DNA of 64,000 bases from Haematobia irritans (lineage: Eukaryota > Arthropoda > Insecta > Diptera > Muscidae): positions 197,917,918 through 197,981,917 of the forward strand of contig NC_134400.1 in the NCBI RefSeq assembly GCF_050003625.1. The letters are read 5' to 3'. Positions 48,250 through 59,265 of the stretch are shown here, in pieces. The position numbers were made by a program, and so were the translations under genes. Numbering within the stretch: position 1 is the stretch's first letter; each line of letters opens with the position of its first letter. The notes beneath the pieces were generated by a model. That model searched no databases, was not told where the DNA came from, and saw nothing but the letters and a program-made list of their open reading frames with translations.

Positions 48250-50395
48250 AAAAATACCATTATCCATAAATTTTATTATTATAGCAAATTATGCCAAATA
48301 TAGAAAATTTTGTCAAACTTTTATTTCTATAGAAAATTTTGCCAAAATTTTATTTCTATAGAAAATTTGGTCAAAATTTTATTTCTATCGAAAATGTTGT
48401 CAAAATTTTATTTCTATAGAAAATTTTGTCAAAATTTTATTTCTATAGAAAATTTTGTCTAAATTTTATTTTTATAGAAAAATTTGTCAAAATTTTATAT
48501 CAATAGAAAATTTTGTCAAAATTTTATTTCTATAGAAATTTTGTAAAAAATTTATATCTATAGAAAATTTTGTCAAAATTTTATTCCTATAGAAAATTTT
48601 GCCAAAATTTTCTATAGAAAATTTTGTCAAAATTTTATTTTTATTAAAAAATTTAATTTCGATAGAAAATTTTGTCAAAATTTTATTCCTATAGAAAATT
48701 TTGCCAAAATTTTATTTCTATAGAAAATGTTGCCAAAATTTTATTTCTATAGAAAATTTTGTCAAAATTTTATTTCTATAGAAAATTTTATCAAAATTTT
48801 ATTTCTATAGAAAATTTTTTCAAAATTTTATTTCTATAAAACATTTTGTCAAAATTTTATTTCTATAGAAAATATTGTCAACATTTTATTTCTATAGAAA
48901 ATTTTGTCAAAATTTTATTTTTATAGAAAAATTTGTCAAAATTTTATTTTGATAGAAAAATTTATCAAAATTTTATTTTTATAGAAGATTTTGTCAAAAT
49001 TTTATTTTTATAGAAAAATTTGTCAAAATTTTATTTTGATAGAAAAATTTGTCAAAATTTTATTTCTATAGAAAATTTTGTCAAAATTTTATTTCTATAG
49101 AAAATTTTGTCAAAATTTTATTTCTATAGAAAATTTTGTCAAAATTTTATTTCTATAAAAGATTTTGTCAAAATTTTATTTTTATAGAAAAATTTGTCAA
49201 AATTTTATTTTGATAGAAAAATTTGTCAAAATTTTATTTCTATCGAAAATTTTGTAAAAATTTTATTTTTATAGAAAAATTTGTCAAAATTTTATATCAA
49301 TAGAAAATTTTGTCAAAATTTTATTTCTATAGAAATTTTGCCAAAATTTTCTATAGAAAATTTTGTCAAAATTTTATTTTTATAGAAAAATTTAATTTCG
49401 ATAGAAAATTTTGTCAAAATTTTATTCCTATAGAAAATTTTGCCAAAATTTTATTTCTATAGAAAATGTTGCCAAAATTTTATTTCTATAGAAAATTTTG
49501 TCAAAATTTTATTTCTATAGAAAATTTTATCAAAATTTTATTTCTATAGAAAATTTTTTCAAAATTTTATTTCTATAAAACATTTTGTCAAAATTTTATT
49601 TCTATAGAAAATATTGTCGACATTTTATTTCTATAGAAAATTTTGTCAAAATTTTATTTTTATAGAAAAATTTGTCAAAATTTTATTTTGATAGAAAAAT
49701 TTATCAAAATTTTATTTTTATAGAAGATTTTGTCAAAATTTTATTTTTATAGAAAAATTTGTCAAAATTTTATTTTGATAGAAAAATTTGTCAAAATTTT
49801 ATTTCTATAGAAAATTTTGTCAAAATTTTATTTCTATAGAAAATTTTGTCAAAATTTTATTTCTATAAAAGATTTTGTCAAAATTTTATTTTTATAGAAA
49901 AATTTGTCAAAATTTTATTTTGATAGAAAAATTTGTCAAAATTTTATTTCTATCGAAAATCTTGTCACAATTTTATTTCAATAGAAAATTTTATTTCCGT
50001 TGAAAATGTTGCCATACCTTTTTGAACAAAAATAAGATTTTGTTAAAAATTTATTTCCGTAGAAAATATTGTCAAAATTGTATTTCTGTAGAAAATTTTG
50101 CCTTATTTTTTGTTACCAAAAATAAAATTTTGCCATAAATATTTTAACAAAAATAAAATGTTGCCATAAGTTGTTTTAACAAAAATAAAATGTTGCCATA
50201 TTTTTTTTTATAACAAAAATACAATTTTTCCATAAATTTTATTATTAAAACAAGTTTTTACCAAAATTTTTATTCTACAGAAAATTTTGTCAAAATTTTA
50301 TTTCTATAGAAAATTTTGTCAAAATTTTATTTCTATAGAAAATTTTGCCAAAATTTTATTTCTATAGAAAATTTTGCCCAAATTTTATTTCTTTA
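48250..50395 (+). repeat. 29-bp array with higher-order duplication
   Basis: About 70 units in the plus orientation. The rare variant TTTAATTTCGATAG at about 48660 recurs at 49399 (offset 739), and TTTTATATCAATAG near 48501 recurs at 49298 (offset 797). The 58-base difference equals two units. Variant TTTTGATAGAAAAATTTGTC is specific to this array. Confidence 0.95.
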
Positions 50396-50554
50396 GATAC
50401 TTGATGTACCTCTTATGTGGAGAGGTATATTTTGCAAAATAGGTTAAAAACAGAGTAAGAATTAATGAAATGGTATAATTTATTTAATTAAAAAATTGCG
50501 AATTTTCGTAAACATTAGAGATCAAACGTTTGAGAAAAGCGTTGGAATGCATTA

Positions 50555-50889
50555 GGTTAGGTGGCAGCCTGATGTATCAGGCTCACTTAGACTATTCAGT
50601 CCATTGTGATACCACATTGGTGAACTTCTCTCTTATCACTGAAGGCTGCCCGATTCCATGTTAAGCTCAATGACAAGGGACCTTCTTTTTATAGCCGAGT
50701 CCGAAAAGCATTCCACATTGCATTGAAACCACTTAGAAAAGTTTTGAAAGTATCAGAAATGTCACCAGCATTACTGAGGTGGGATAATCCACCGCTGAAA
50801 AAATTGTTGGTGTTCGGTCGAAGCAGGAATCGAACCCACGACCTTGTGTATGCAAGGCGGGTATGCTAACCATTGCACCACGTTGGCTC
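50555..50889 (-). mobile_element. SINE-1, full length, with 13-bp target duplication
   Basis: 335 bp, the reference copy. On the minus strand: tRNA-like head with A-box (TGGTGCAATGGTTAGCATAC) and B-box (GGTTCGATTCCTGC), a body containing CGGTGGATTATCCCACCTC and the TATA-like CGGCTATAAAAAGAAG, then the tail CACCTAACC. A perfect 13-bp direct repeat TTGGAATGCATTA flanks it (50542-50554 and 50890-50902). RNA polymerase III boxes plus the direct repeat identify a retroposed SINE. Confidence 0.92.
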
Positions 50890-50902
50890 TTGGAATGCAT
50901 TA

Positions 50903-52589
50903 AAAATTATTAAAAATTGTTTATTTGGCAAAATATCACAAACATTTTTAATTCACATACTAAACACTGAATTCGGATCACATCTTAAAAAGTGATGCAA
51001 ATTCAGTGCGACGGCTGTTGAATTGGTGGACATCCAGCCCATGTTGAGTTCATCGCTTCTGCAGCAATTGTGAATCACTTCCAGATCCAAGAAGGACATT
51101 TTCACGATTTTCTTGCTGGGATAGTATGACACAATATTGACCGGACTGAAGATAATCGACATCAACATCATCTATTGACAACATACTTTTAGACTTTTTC
51201 GATTACCCAATATATGAAAATTGCTTTGGCCAAGCAACCAACTATGGATGAAAATGTGAAATGATGAAATGTTCACAACTGGAAGAAAAGCAAAAAAAAA
51301 TTGTCAATTGTTGTTAGCTCGAATGTCGTCATTTGCAATTCAAAATCTAAAACGGTGGTATTGTGATTGGCGCAAGCATAACGCATTCTTAGATATTCAA
51401 TTGCATAGATAAGATACCAAATTCCCATTGTCCCAATTCCCCAAGACCCAGTTGATTCATTCATAGTCATAGTCATAGGCCATGGTCATACATCATTTCA
51501 AAATTGATCACCATCATCATCATAGACAGAGACTAAGGCGAAGTTTGTCGCCATAACCTATGATACGAGATGGATTTTCTGTTTTTTTCCCTAAGCAAAA
51601 CTACTGCAATTTCGGTTTCAGTTTCTGGCATTCAATATCAACGATATTTTTTATGGCTTTGCCATTTCTTGTAGATTTTTTTTTTTTGGTTTTTCATCTG
51701 GCCCTCACATAGATTTTCAGCAACGATGGTAATAGACATTGTCAACAAGAGTTTTATGCGATTTATGATTTTTTTTTTTTTTGGTATAAGCGATATTGTT
51801 ACGTTGGTAGTTTTATGAAAATAAATGTAGTTTGCAAAAACGAAAAACACACAAAAATCTCATAACATTTGCTTATCGAAAGATTTCCACGTGAATTCCT
51901 TCAACTATGAAGTTCAGTGTTTTCTTCTGTTGTCTGTTTTGTGCTGGTTTATCCCCTGGAGGTTTTGATGAATTCATGAATATCGCGGTATTTGCAATAA
52001 CGCAACATTCAATTGCTATTAACTGCAGAATTTCAGTGCTACTAAGACTTGTGTTTCTCCCACCCCTGCTATATGGTATTGCAAATATTGGTAATATCAG
52101 ATTTTCAGTTGAACTTTGGGTTTATTGAGAGATTCTTGTTGCAGTTATTGAAATGAAGAGCTGCAGCGTTTCAATTTTACAATCACACACATTTCATTGC
52201 AATTGCTATCGATGCACAGAAAATATACGACTTGTTAAATTTTGATAAAAATATTTGTCAAGAAAATTATTAAAAATTTCATAAAGTTTTGCATTGATAT
52301 TATGAGTTTTTTTTTTATAGATTTGTATTTGATAAAAAATGTTGTGATATTAATGGCATGTAATGTACGAGTATTTTGGCAATAATATTTGAAAATAATT
52401 TCTGAAAAAAAAATTTTTAAGATATCCGATTCGATCGGCCGAACTTACGGCGGTATAACATATACTTCATGTCAGTATTATTATCTTTCTTCTTCATGTA
52501 CTTAATGAGTTCGCTAATTAGTTTATTGGGCAAGTCATTTTGTAGCAGAATTCATCGCTTTATCTTGTCACTTGCTTTATGGAAGCTTA
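50903..52589. other. Mostly unique sequence with a possible exon
   Basis: Repeat-poor. Contains the candidate exon below, T-runs at 51675 and 51770, and a decayed family A-type 3' end at 52427-52468 (CGGCCGAACTTACGGCGG then ATACTTC). No other coding signal is recognised. Confidence 0.45.
50961..51145 (-). CDS. Candidate host exon, unrecognised
   Basis: On the minus strand an acceptor-like TTATCTTCAG precedes, and a donor-like GTATGT follows, an open stretch of 185 bases. Within it the frame reading SYYPSKKIVKMSFLDLEV onward has many codons ending in C or G, in contrast to the AT-rich surroundings. It could equally be read from the ATG at 51171 as a 72-codon frame ending in TGA just past the donor-like site. 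A second phase is also open for part of the length (QSGQYCVILSQ), so the frame is not certain. I do not recognise the protein. Confidence 0.3.
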
Positions 52590-52651
52590 AAGGGTGATAC
52601 GGTCAAAATTTGGTCAAGGGAAAACGCGTGTAAATCGGTGAAATCGTTTAT

Positions 52652-54689
52652 TATACCCTCCATCATAAGATGGGGGTATATTAACTTTGTCATTCCGTTT
52701 GTAACACATCGAAATATTGCTCTAAGACCCCATAAAGTATATATATTCTGGGTCGTAGTGAAATTCTGAGTCGATCTAAGCATGTCCGTCCGTCCGTCCG
52801 TCTGTTGAAATCACGCTAACTTCCGAACGAAACAAGCTATCGACTTGAAACTTGGCACAAGTAGTTGTTATCGATGTAGGTCGGATGGTATTGAAAATGG
52901 GCCATATCGGTCCACTTTTACGTATAGCCCCCATATAAAGGGTCCCTCAGATTTGGCTTGTGGAGCCTCTAACAGAAGCATATTTCATCCGATCCGGCTG
53001 AAATTTGGTACATGGTGTTGGTATATGGTCTCTAACAACCATGCAAAAATTGGTCCACATCGGTCCATAGTTATATATAGCCCCCATATAAACCGATCCC
53101 CAGATTTGGCTTGTGGAGCCCCTAAGAGAAGCATATTTCATCCGATCCGGCTGAAATTTGGTACATGGTGTTGGTATATGGTCTCTAACAATCATGCAAA
53201 AAGTGGTCCACATCGGTCCATTATTATATATAGCCCCCATATAAACCGATCCCCAGATTTGGCTTGCGGAGCCTCAAAGAGAAGAAAATTTCATCCGATC
53301 CGGCTGAAATTTGGTACATGATGTTGGTATATGGTCTCTAACAACCATGCAAAAATTGGTCCATATCGGTCCTTAATTATATATAGCCCCCATATAAACC
53401 GATCCCCAGATTTGGCTTGTGGAGCCCCTAAGAGAAGCATATTACATCCGATCCGGCTGAAATTTGGTACATGGTGTTGGTATATGGTCTCTAACAATCA
53501 TGCAAAAAGTGGTCCACATCGGTCCATAATTATATATAGACCCCATATGAACCGATCTCCAGATTTGGCTTGCGAAGCCTCAAAGAGGAGCAAATTGCAT
53601 CCGATCCGGCTGAAATTTGGTACATGGTATTGGTATATGGTCTCTAACAACCGTGCAAAAATTGGTCCACATCGGTTCATAATTATATATAGCCCCCATA
53701 TAAACCGATCCCCAGATTTGGCTTGCGAAGTCTCCAAGAGAAGCAAATTTCATCCGATCCGCCTGAAATTTGGTACATGGTATTGGTATATGGTCTCTAA
53801 CAACCATGCAAAAATTGGTTCACATCGGTTCATAATTATATATAGCCCCAATATAAACCGATCCCCAGATTTGGCTTGCGAAGTCTCCAAGAGAAGCAAA
53901 TTTCATCCAACCCGGTTGTAATTTGGAACATGGTGTTAGTATATGATCTTTAACAACCGTGCCAGAATTGGTCCATATCGGTCCATAATTATATATGCCC
54001 CCATATAAAACATTCTCCAGATTTGACCTCCGGAGCCTCTTGGAGGAGCAAAATTCATCCGATCCGGTTCAAATTGTCAAAATTTTATTTCTATAGAAAA
54101 TTTTGTCAAAATTTTATTTCTAGAGAAAATTTTGTTAAAATTTTATTAGGTTCCTAATAAAATTTTCATCATTGTCAACATTTTATTTCTATAGAAAATT
54201 TTGTCAAAATTTTATTTCTATAGAAAATTTTGTTCAAATTTTATTCGGTTCATAATCATGGTTGCCACTCGAGCCAAAAATAATCTACCAAGATTTTATT
54301 TCTATAGAAAATTTTGTCAAAAGTTTATTTCTATAGAAGATTTTGTTAAAATTTTATTTCTGTGGAAATTTTTGTCAAAAATTTCTTTCTATAGAAAATT
54401 TTGTCAAAATTTGTATTTCTATAGAAAATTTTGTGAAAATTTTATTTCTATAGAAAATTTTGTTAAAATTTTATTTCTGTAGATAATTTTGTCAAAATGT
54501 TATGTCTACTTTGTCAAACTGAATTATATACGTATTGGATCGATCTTTTTTGATTAAATATATACCACGTATGGACTTACATTCAATTTAGAAGATGGTG
54601 TTAGGAGGTTTTAAGATAAGTTTCTACGCAATCCATGATGGAGGGTACATAAGTTTCGGCCTGGCCGAACTTACGGCCGTATATACTTG
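52652..54689 (+). mobile_element. Family A Helentron-like element, complete
   Basis: Inserted between T residues of the DD37E element (left flank ATCGTTTAT, right flank TTTAAAAAATC). Order: 5' hairpin, core with GTCCGTCCGTCCGTCTG (52788-52804), seven or so 153-bp repeats (53080 and 53233 landmarks), a short 29-bp array (54065-54515) interrupted by a piece of the bridge phrase (54242-54290), and the 3' end with hairpin and ACTTG. 2,038 bp. Both strands of its repeats are open over long stretches (158 and 196 codons, plus strand), an effect of the 51-codon period. Confidence 0.88.
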
Positions 54690-54716
54690 TTTAAAAAATC
54701 AAATTAAATTTCTTTT

Positions 54717-56592
54717 TATACCAACCACCATAAATGGTGACGGGGGTATAATAAGTTTGTCATTCCGTTTGTAACACATCGAAATATCGATTTCCGACTA
54801 TATAAAGTATATATATTCTTGATCAGGGAGAAATTCTAAGACGATATAAGCATGTCCGTCTGTCCGTCTGTCCGTCTGTCCGTCTGTCTGTCTGTCTGTT
54901 GTAATCACGCTACAGCCTTCAATAATGGCGCTATCGTCCCGAAATTTGGCACAGATTAGTTTTTTGTTTGCAGTCAGGTCAAGTTCGAAGATGGGCTATA
55001 TCGGTCTAAGTTTTGATATAGTCCCCATATAAACATACCTCCCGATTTGGGGTCTTGGGCCTATAAAAACCGTAGTTTTTATCAGATTTGCCTGAAATTG
55101 GAAATCTAGAGGTATTGTGGGACTATAAAGAGGTGTGTCGAAAATGGTCCATATCGGTCCATATTTTGGTATAGCCCCCATATAGACCGATCTCCCGATT
55201 TTGCTTCTTACACGTCTAGAAACAGTATTTTCTATCCGATTTGTATGAAATTGAAAATCTAAAGGTATTTTGGGACCATAAAGAGGTGTGTCGAAAATTG
55301 TCCGCATCGGACCATGTTTTGATATAGCCCCCATGTAAACCAACCTCCCGATTTGGAGTCTTGGAGTCTATAAAACCCGTAGAGGTATTTGAGGACCATA
55401 AAAAGGTGTGCCGAAAATGGTGCTCATCGGTCCATGTTTTCATATAGCCCCCATAGAGACTGATTTCCCGACTTTGCTTCTTTTGCTTCTAGAAACTATA
55501 TTTTCTATCCGATTTTCCTGAAATTGAAAATCTAGAGTTCTTTTGGAACCATAAAAAGGTGTGCCGAAAATGGTGTCCATCGGTCCATTTTTTGGTATAG
55601 CCCCCATATAGACCGATCTCCCATTTTGCTTCTTGGGCTTCTAGAAACTATATTTACCATCCGTTTTGCCTGAAATTCTTGAGCTACAATAACTGTATTT
55701 ATTACATGATTTGCCTGAAATTCGAAATCTAGAGGTATTTTTAGACCACAAAAAAGAGTGCCGAAATTGAGGTATATCGGTCCATTTTTTGGTATAACCC
55801 CCATATAGAATGATCTCTCGATTTTTACTTCTTGGGCGTCTAGAGACTATATTTTCTGGCCGATTTGTTTGAAATTGAAAATCTGGAGGTATTATAAGAT
55901 CACAAATATGTGAGTAGCAAATGATGCCCATCGGTCCATGTTTTGGTATAGCCCCCATATACACCGATCTCCCGGCTTTATTTCTTGGGCTTCTAGAATC
56001 CGTAGTTTCTATCCGATTTGCTGGAAATTAGTAATCTATAATAAAATGTTAGACAAACGAAATTTCTTTTTCTTATAAAGTGCTTTCGTTTATTCAACGA
56101 TTGTCTCTAAAATTTGTGTCAAAAGAAAACTTTGCTTGTCTAAAATTACGTTTCTCAAAAAAGAAAACACTTCTTTCAGGGTATAGCAGGCGCACTGATC
56201 ATGAAAATTGCTTCAAATTGAAAGTAAAAGTTCCAGATTTTACTCATCGAATTTAAATAAATGCGGAAAAATCTACAGATTTAAGATTTTAAATTAAGGC
56301 GTAATTTCAACATATACAACATATATACATGTTTATATTTTCTCTAAAACTAAAACAAAATTGGTTCTCATAAATCCAGAATCTTATCTGGTCTTCATAG
56401 GTAGAATCTTTAAAGTTTGTCTTCGGGAGCTGGCTCGTTTGGGAGAATATTTGTCATCAAACCCCCTACAATTCTATATATTATCAAGTAACCCACTACG
56501 ACGAAGAGTTTTCATAGTAAACTATTATACTTGATTCATGGTGGTGGGTATTTAAAATTAGGCCCGGCCGAATTTACTGCTGTATATACTTG
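54717..56592 (+). mobile_element. Family A' Helentron-like element
   Basis: A related but distinct family. 5' hairpin TATACCAACCACCAT, core ATAAAGTATATATATTCTTG with ATCAGG, very like the DINE-1/mini-me core, and a GTCY microsatellite (54856-54899). Then repeats with landmark ATAGCCCCCAT at 55018, 55171 and 55324 (153 apart), with one 120 and one 197 interval from indels. The 3' end holds ATGGTGGTGGGTATTTA, the inverse of its own 5' word, and ends GTATATACTTG. It lacks a 29-bp array. Inserted between T residues of DD37E. Confidence 0.85.
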
Positions 56593-56632
56593 TTCAAGTT
56601 CAATAAGTATAAAATTCAGGAAAAATATTCAG

Positions 56633-57634
56633 TTAGGCTTTCGCTTTTCCAAATCCGAATTGCCGGGCCTCACGCTTGACACCTGCCATCAGATTGTGTA
56701 CAGCCACCTTGTCCACCTTCTTCGCCGCAGAAAGCCAGTTTGCCTTGAGCTGCTGCTCGTCCTTAGCAGTTTTTTTTGGTCTTCTTTAGGTTCCGCTTGA
56801 CAATAGCCCAGTATTTCTCAATTGGGCGGAGCTCTGGCGTGTTGGGAGGGTTCTTGTCCTTGGGAACCACCTGCACGTTGTTGGCGGCGTACCACTCCAT
56901 GGCCTTTTTACCGTAATGGCAAGATGCCAAATCCGGCCAAAACAGTACGGAACAACCGTGTTTCTTCAGGAAAGGCAGCAGACGTTTATTCAAACACTCT
57001 TTCACGTAAATTTCTTGGTTGACGGTCCCGGAAGCTATGAAAATGCTGCTTTTCAAGCCACAGGTACAGATGGCTTGTCAAACCAGATATTTCTTTGCGA
57101 ACTTTGACAGTTTTATGTGCTTGAAAATATCTGCTACCTTTCCCCTTCCTTTTGCCGTATAAAACTCCTGTCCCGGAAGCTGCTTGTAGTCGGCTTTGAC
57201 GTAGGTTTCGTCGTCCATTACCACGCAGTCAAACTTCGTCAGCATCGTCGGGGATCGCGCTTTGGCCGTCGTATTTTGTTTATAATCGCGATTTGGAGTC
57301 ACTACCTTCTTGTAAGTCGATAGTCCGGCTCGTTTTTTGGCTCGATGCACGGTTGTAGACGATACACCCAGTTTATTTGCGGCATCTCGGAGAGAGAGAG
57401 GTTAGGGTTTCGCTTGAAACTACCGGCAACTCTCTTTGTCGTCTCAGCGGCTTCCGGTTTTCGATTTCCCCCCGATCCAGACTTCCTGGCTGTCGACAAA
57501 CATTCCCCAAACACTTTAATTACATTTGTAACGGTTGATTTGGCAACTTTTAGTGATTTTGCCAGCTTTGCGTGCGAGTAGCTCGGATTTTCGCGATGCG
57601 CGAGCAAAATTTTGATACGCTGCTTGGACGGCAT
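56633..57634 (-). pseudogene. DD37E transposase pseudogene
   Basis: Starts at the ATG at 57632-57634 (MPSKQRIKILLAHRE). An N-terminal helix-turn-helix DNA-binding region is visible (LAKSLKVAKSTVTNV). The first catalytic aspartate is in VVMDDETYVKADY, the second in LFWPDLASCHYG, and the glutamate in ELRPIEKYWA, with 37 residues between the last two (DD37E). Damage: a frameshift near 57400, a Trp-to-stop change at 57075-57077 (after KKYLV), and a frameshift in the poly-T run near 56770, after which the natural C-terminus continues in another frame to the stop at 56633-56635. The length, about 330 codons, is normal for the family. Not active. Confidence 0.88.
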
Positions 57635-57767
57635 TTTGACAACTGAAGAGTGAATTCCAAAATCAAAATAGGACCAACATTCTACACACACACACACCTT
57701 CAAAATGCAAAATTGAAAGAAATACGTCAAGTTTGTATTGACCAAATTTTGACCGTATCACCCTTTA

Positions 57768-58338
57768 ATTATGGACCGATGTGGACCAATTTTTGCATGG
57801 TCATTAGAGATCATATACTAACACCATGTACCAAATTTCGGCCGGATCGGATGAAATTTGCTTCTCTTAGAGGCTCCGCAAGCCAAATCGGGGGATCGGT
57901 TTATATGGGGGCTATATATAATTATGGACCGATGTGTACCAATTCATGCATGGTTGTTGGATACCATATACTAACACCACGTACCAAATTTCAACCGGAT
58001 CGGATGAAATATGCTTCTGTTAGAGGCTCCCCAAGCCAAATCTGAGGGTCCGTTTATATGCCTATACGATAAAGTTGACCGATAGGGCCCGATATTTTCT
58101 ATACCATCCGACTTACATCAATAACAACTACTTGTGCCAAGTTTCAAGTCGATAGCTTGTTTCGTTCGGAAGTTAGTGTGATTTCAACAGACGGAAGGAC
58201 GGACGGACGGACATGCTTAGATCGACCCAGAATATATATACCTTATGGGGTCTTAGAGCAATATTTCGAGGTATTACAAACGGAATGACCAAGTTAATAT
58301 ACCACCCCCCCCCCCCTTCCCCTATGGTGGAGGGTATA
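57768..58338 (-). mobile_element. Family A Helentron-like element, 5' part only
   Basis: Minus orientation: 5' hairpin at the right (GGTGGAGGGTATA at 58326-58338, preceded by a run of 14 C near 58304), core with GTCCGTCC-type repeats (58193-58210), and about two 153-bp repeats. It begins exactly at the right TA of the DD37E element. The rest of the element is not on the other side of that transposon. Confidence 0.8.
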
Positions 58339-59265
58339 AAAAAATCCTGACAAACAAAAACTATCAACTCCAACATAGCCATATTATGAACTCTATGCAA
58401 TGATATGTATAAACATCCGCAGTACATATTCAAATTCTTGAGAACTTTATGATGGCGTTTCTAGTATGTAGCTTCAAATGTTTGGTGTCTTGTCTAAAGA
58501 CATTAAGGCAAATTATTCATTAAGCCAACATTATCTCTTCATAAATAAATCACCAGCACGAGTTTTGACACAAAACAACTAACATACAACAACAAATGCA
58601 TTGGTTGAAACCATCGCCAGTAGCAGATCAATTATTTTTCCATGCGGAGGTCGTATTGAAGAACAATTGAAATTTTCCATATATTTGCTATTGTTGTTGT
58701 TGTTGTTGTTTGAAGTTTTTAGATGGGTTTGTTGTTTTTATTGCTCTTTGGCTAAGAATATATCACTATCAGTATTTGACCTCAACTTAAATGGGTTTAA
58801 TGGGGCCTCAAGATATATGTGCACGAGAGCGAGACAGAGAGAGAAAGAGAGAGCTCATTGTATGAGAACCCAAGTATGTGTGTGAGAATATTTAAGCGAG
58901 AGTATAAAATGTGTGTGTTTGGCTTGGAATTTGGTGGCATTGCAACTCCTTCATTTAGTTACAAATCAAATGTTCGATAATTGTTTGCTTCCGAAATGAT
59001 TTCACCTGAGGCTAGCTCAACTTGTTATTAACCAGGTGGTGGTCATGGTGGCAAATTGAACTGTTGCCACAAATGAACAAACAAATGGTCAGAAGGAATT
59101 AAAAATCTATGGCACACTCAGGGGTTGTGTTTGGTATTGGTTAGTTGATAAATATCAAAGACGAGGGTTGGCAAATAAAGCCTAGTATTAGAAGAATCAA
59201 TGGAAACATCCTTTAGGATACTGAGAATTACGTTCATAGTTGCCATCCATGCCAAAAAAAATCTA
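58339..59265. other. Unique sequence, no gene recognised
   Basis: Contains TTGTTG repeats (58690-58712) and GAGA repeats (58826-58854). No recognised domain in any open frame. Confidence 0.45.

Larger units (their letters stand above)
52590..57765 (-). mobile_element. DD37E Tc1/mariner element with two nested Helentron insertions
   Basis: Ends AAGGGTGATACGGTCAAAAT and its complement form inverted repeats of about 30 bases, with TA on both sides (52588-52589 and 57766-57767). Total 5,176 bp. Removing the insertions at 52652-54689 and 54717-56592 leaves 1,262 bp, the expected Tc1-type size. Host sequence rejoins smoothly at both insertion sites. Confidence 0.88.
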
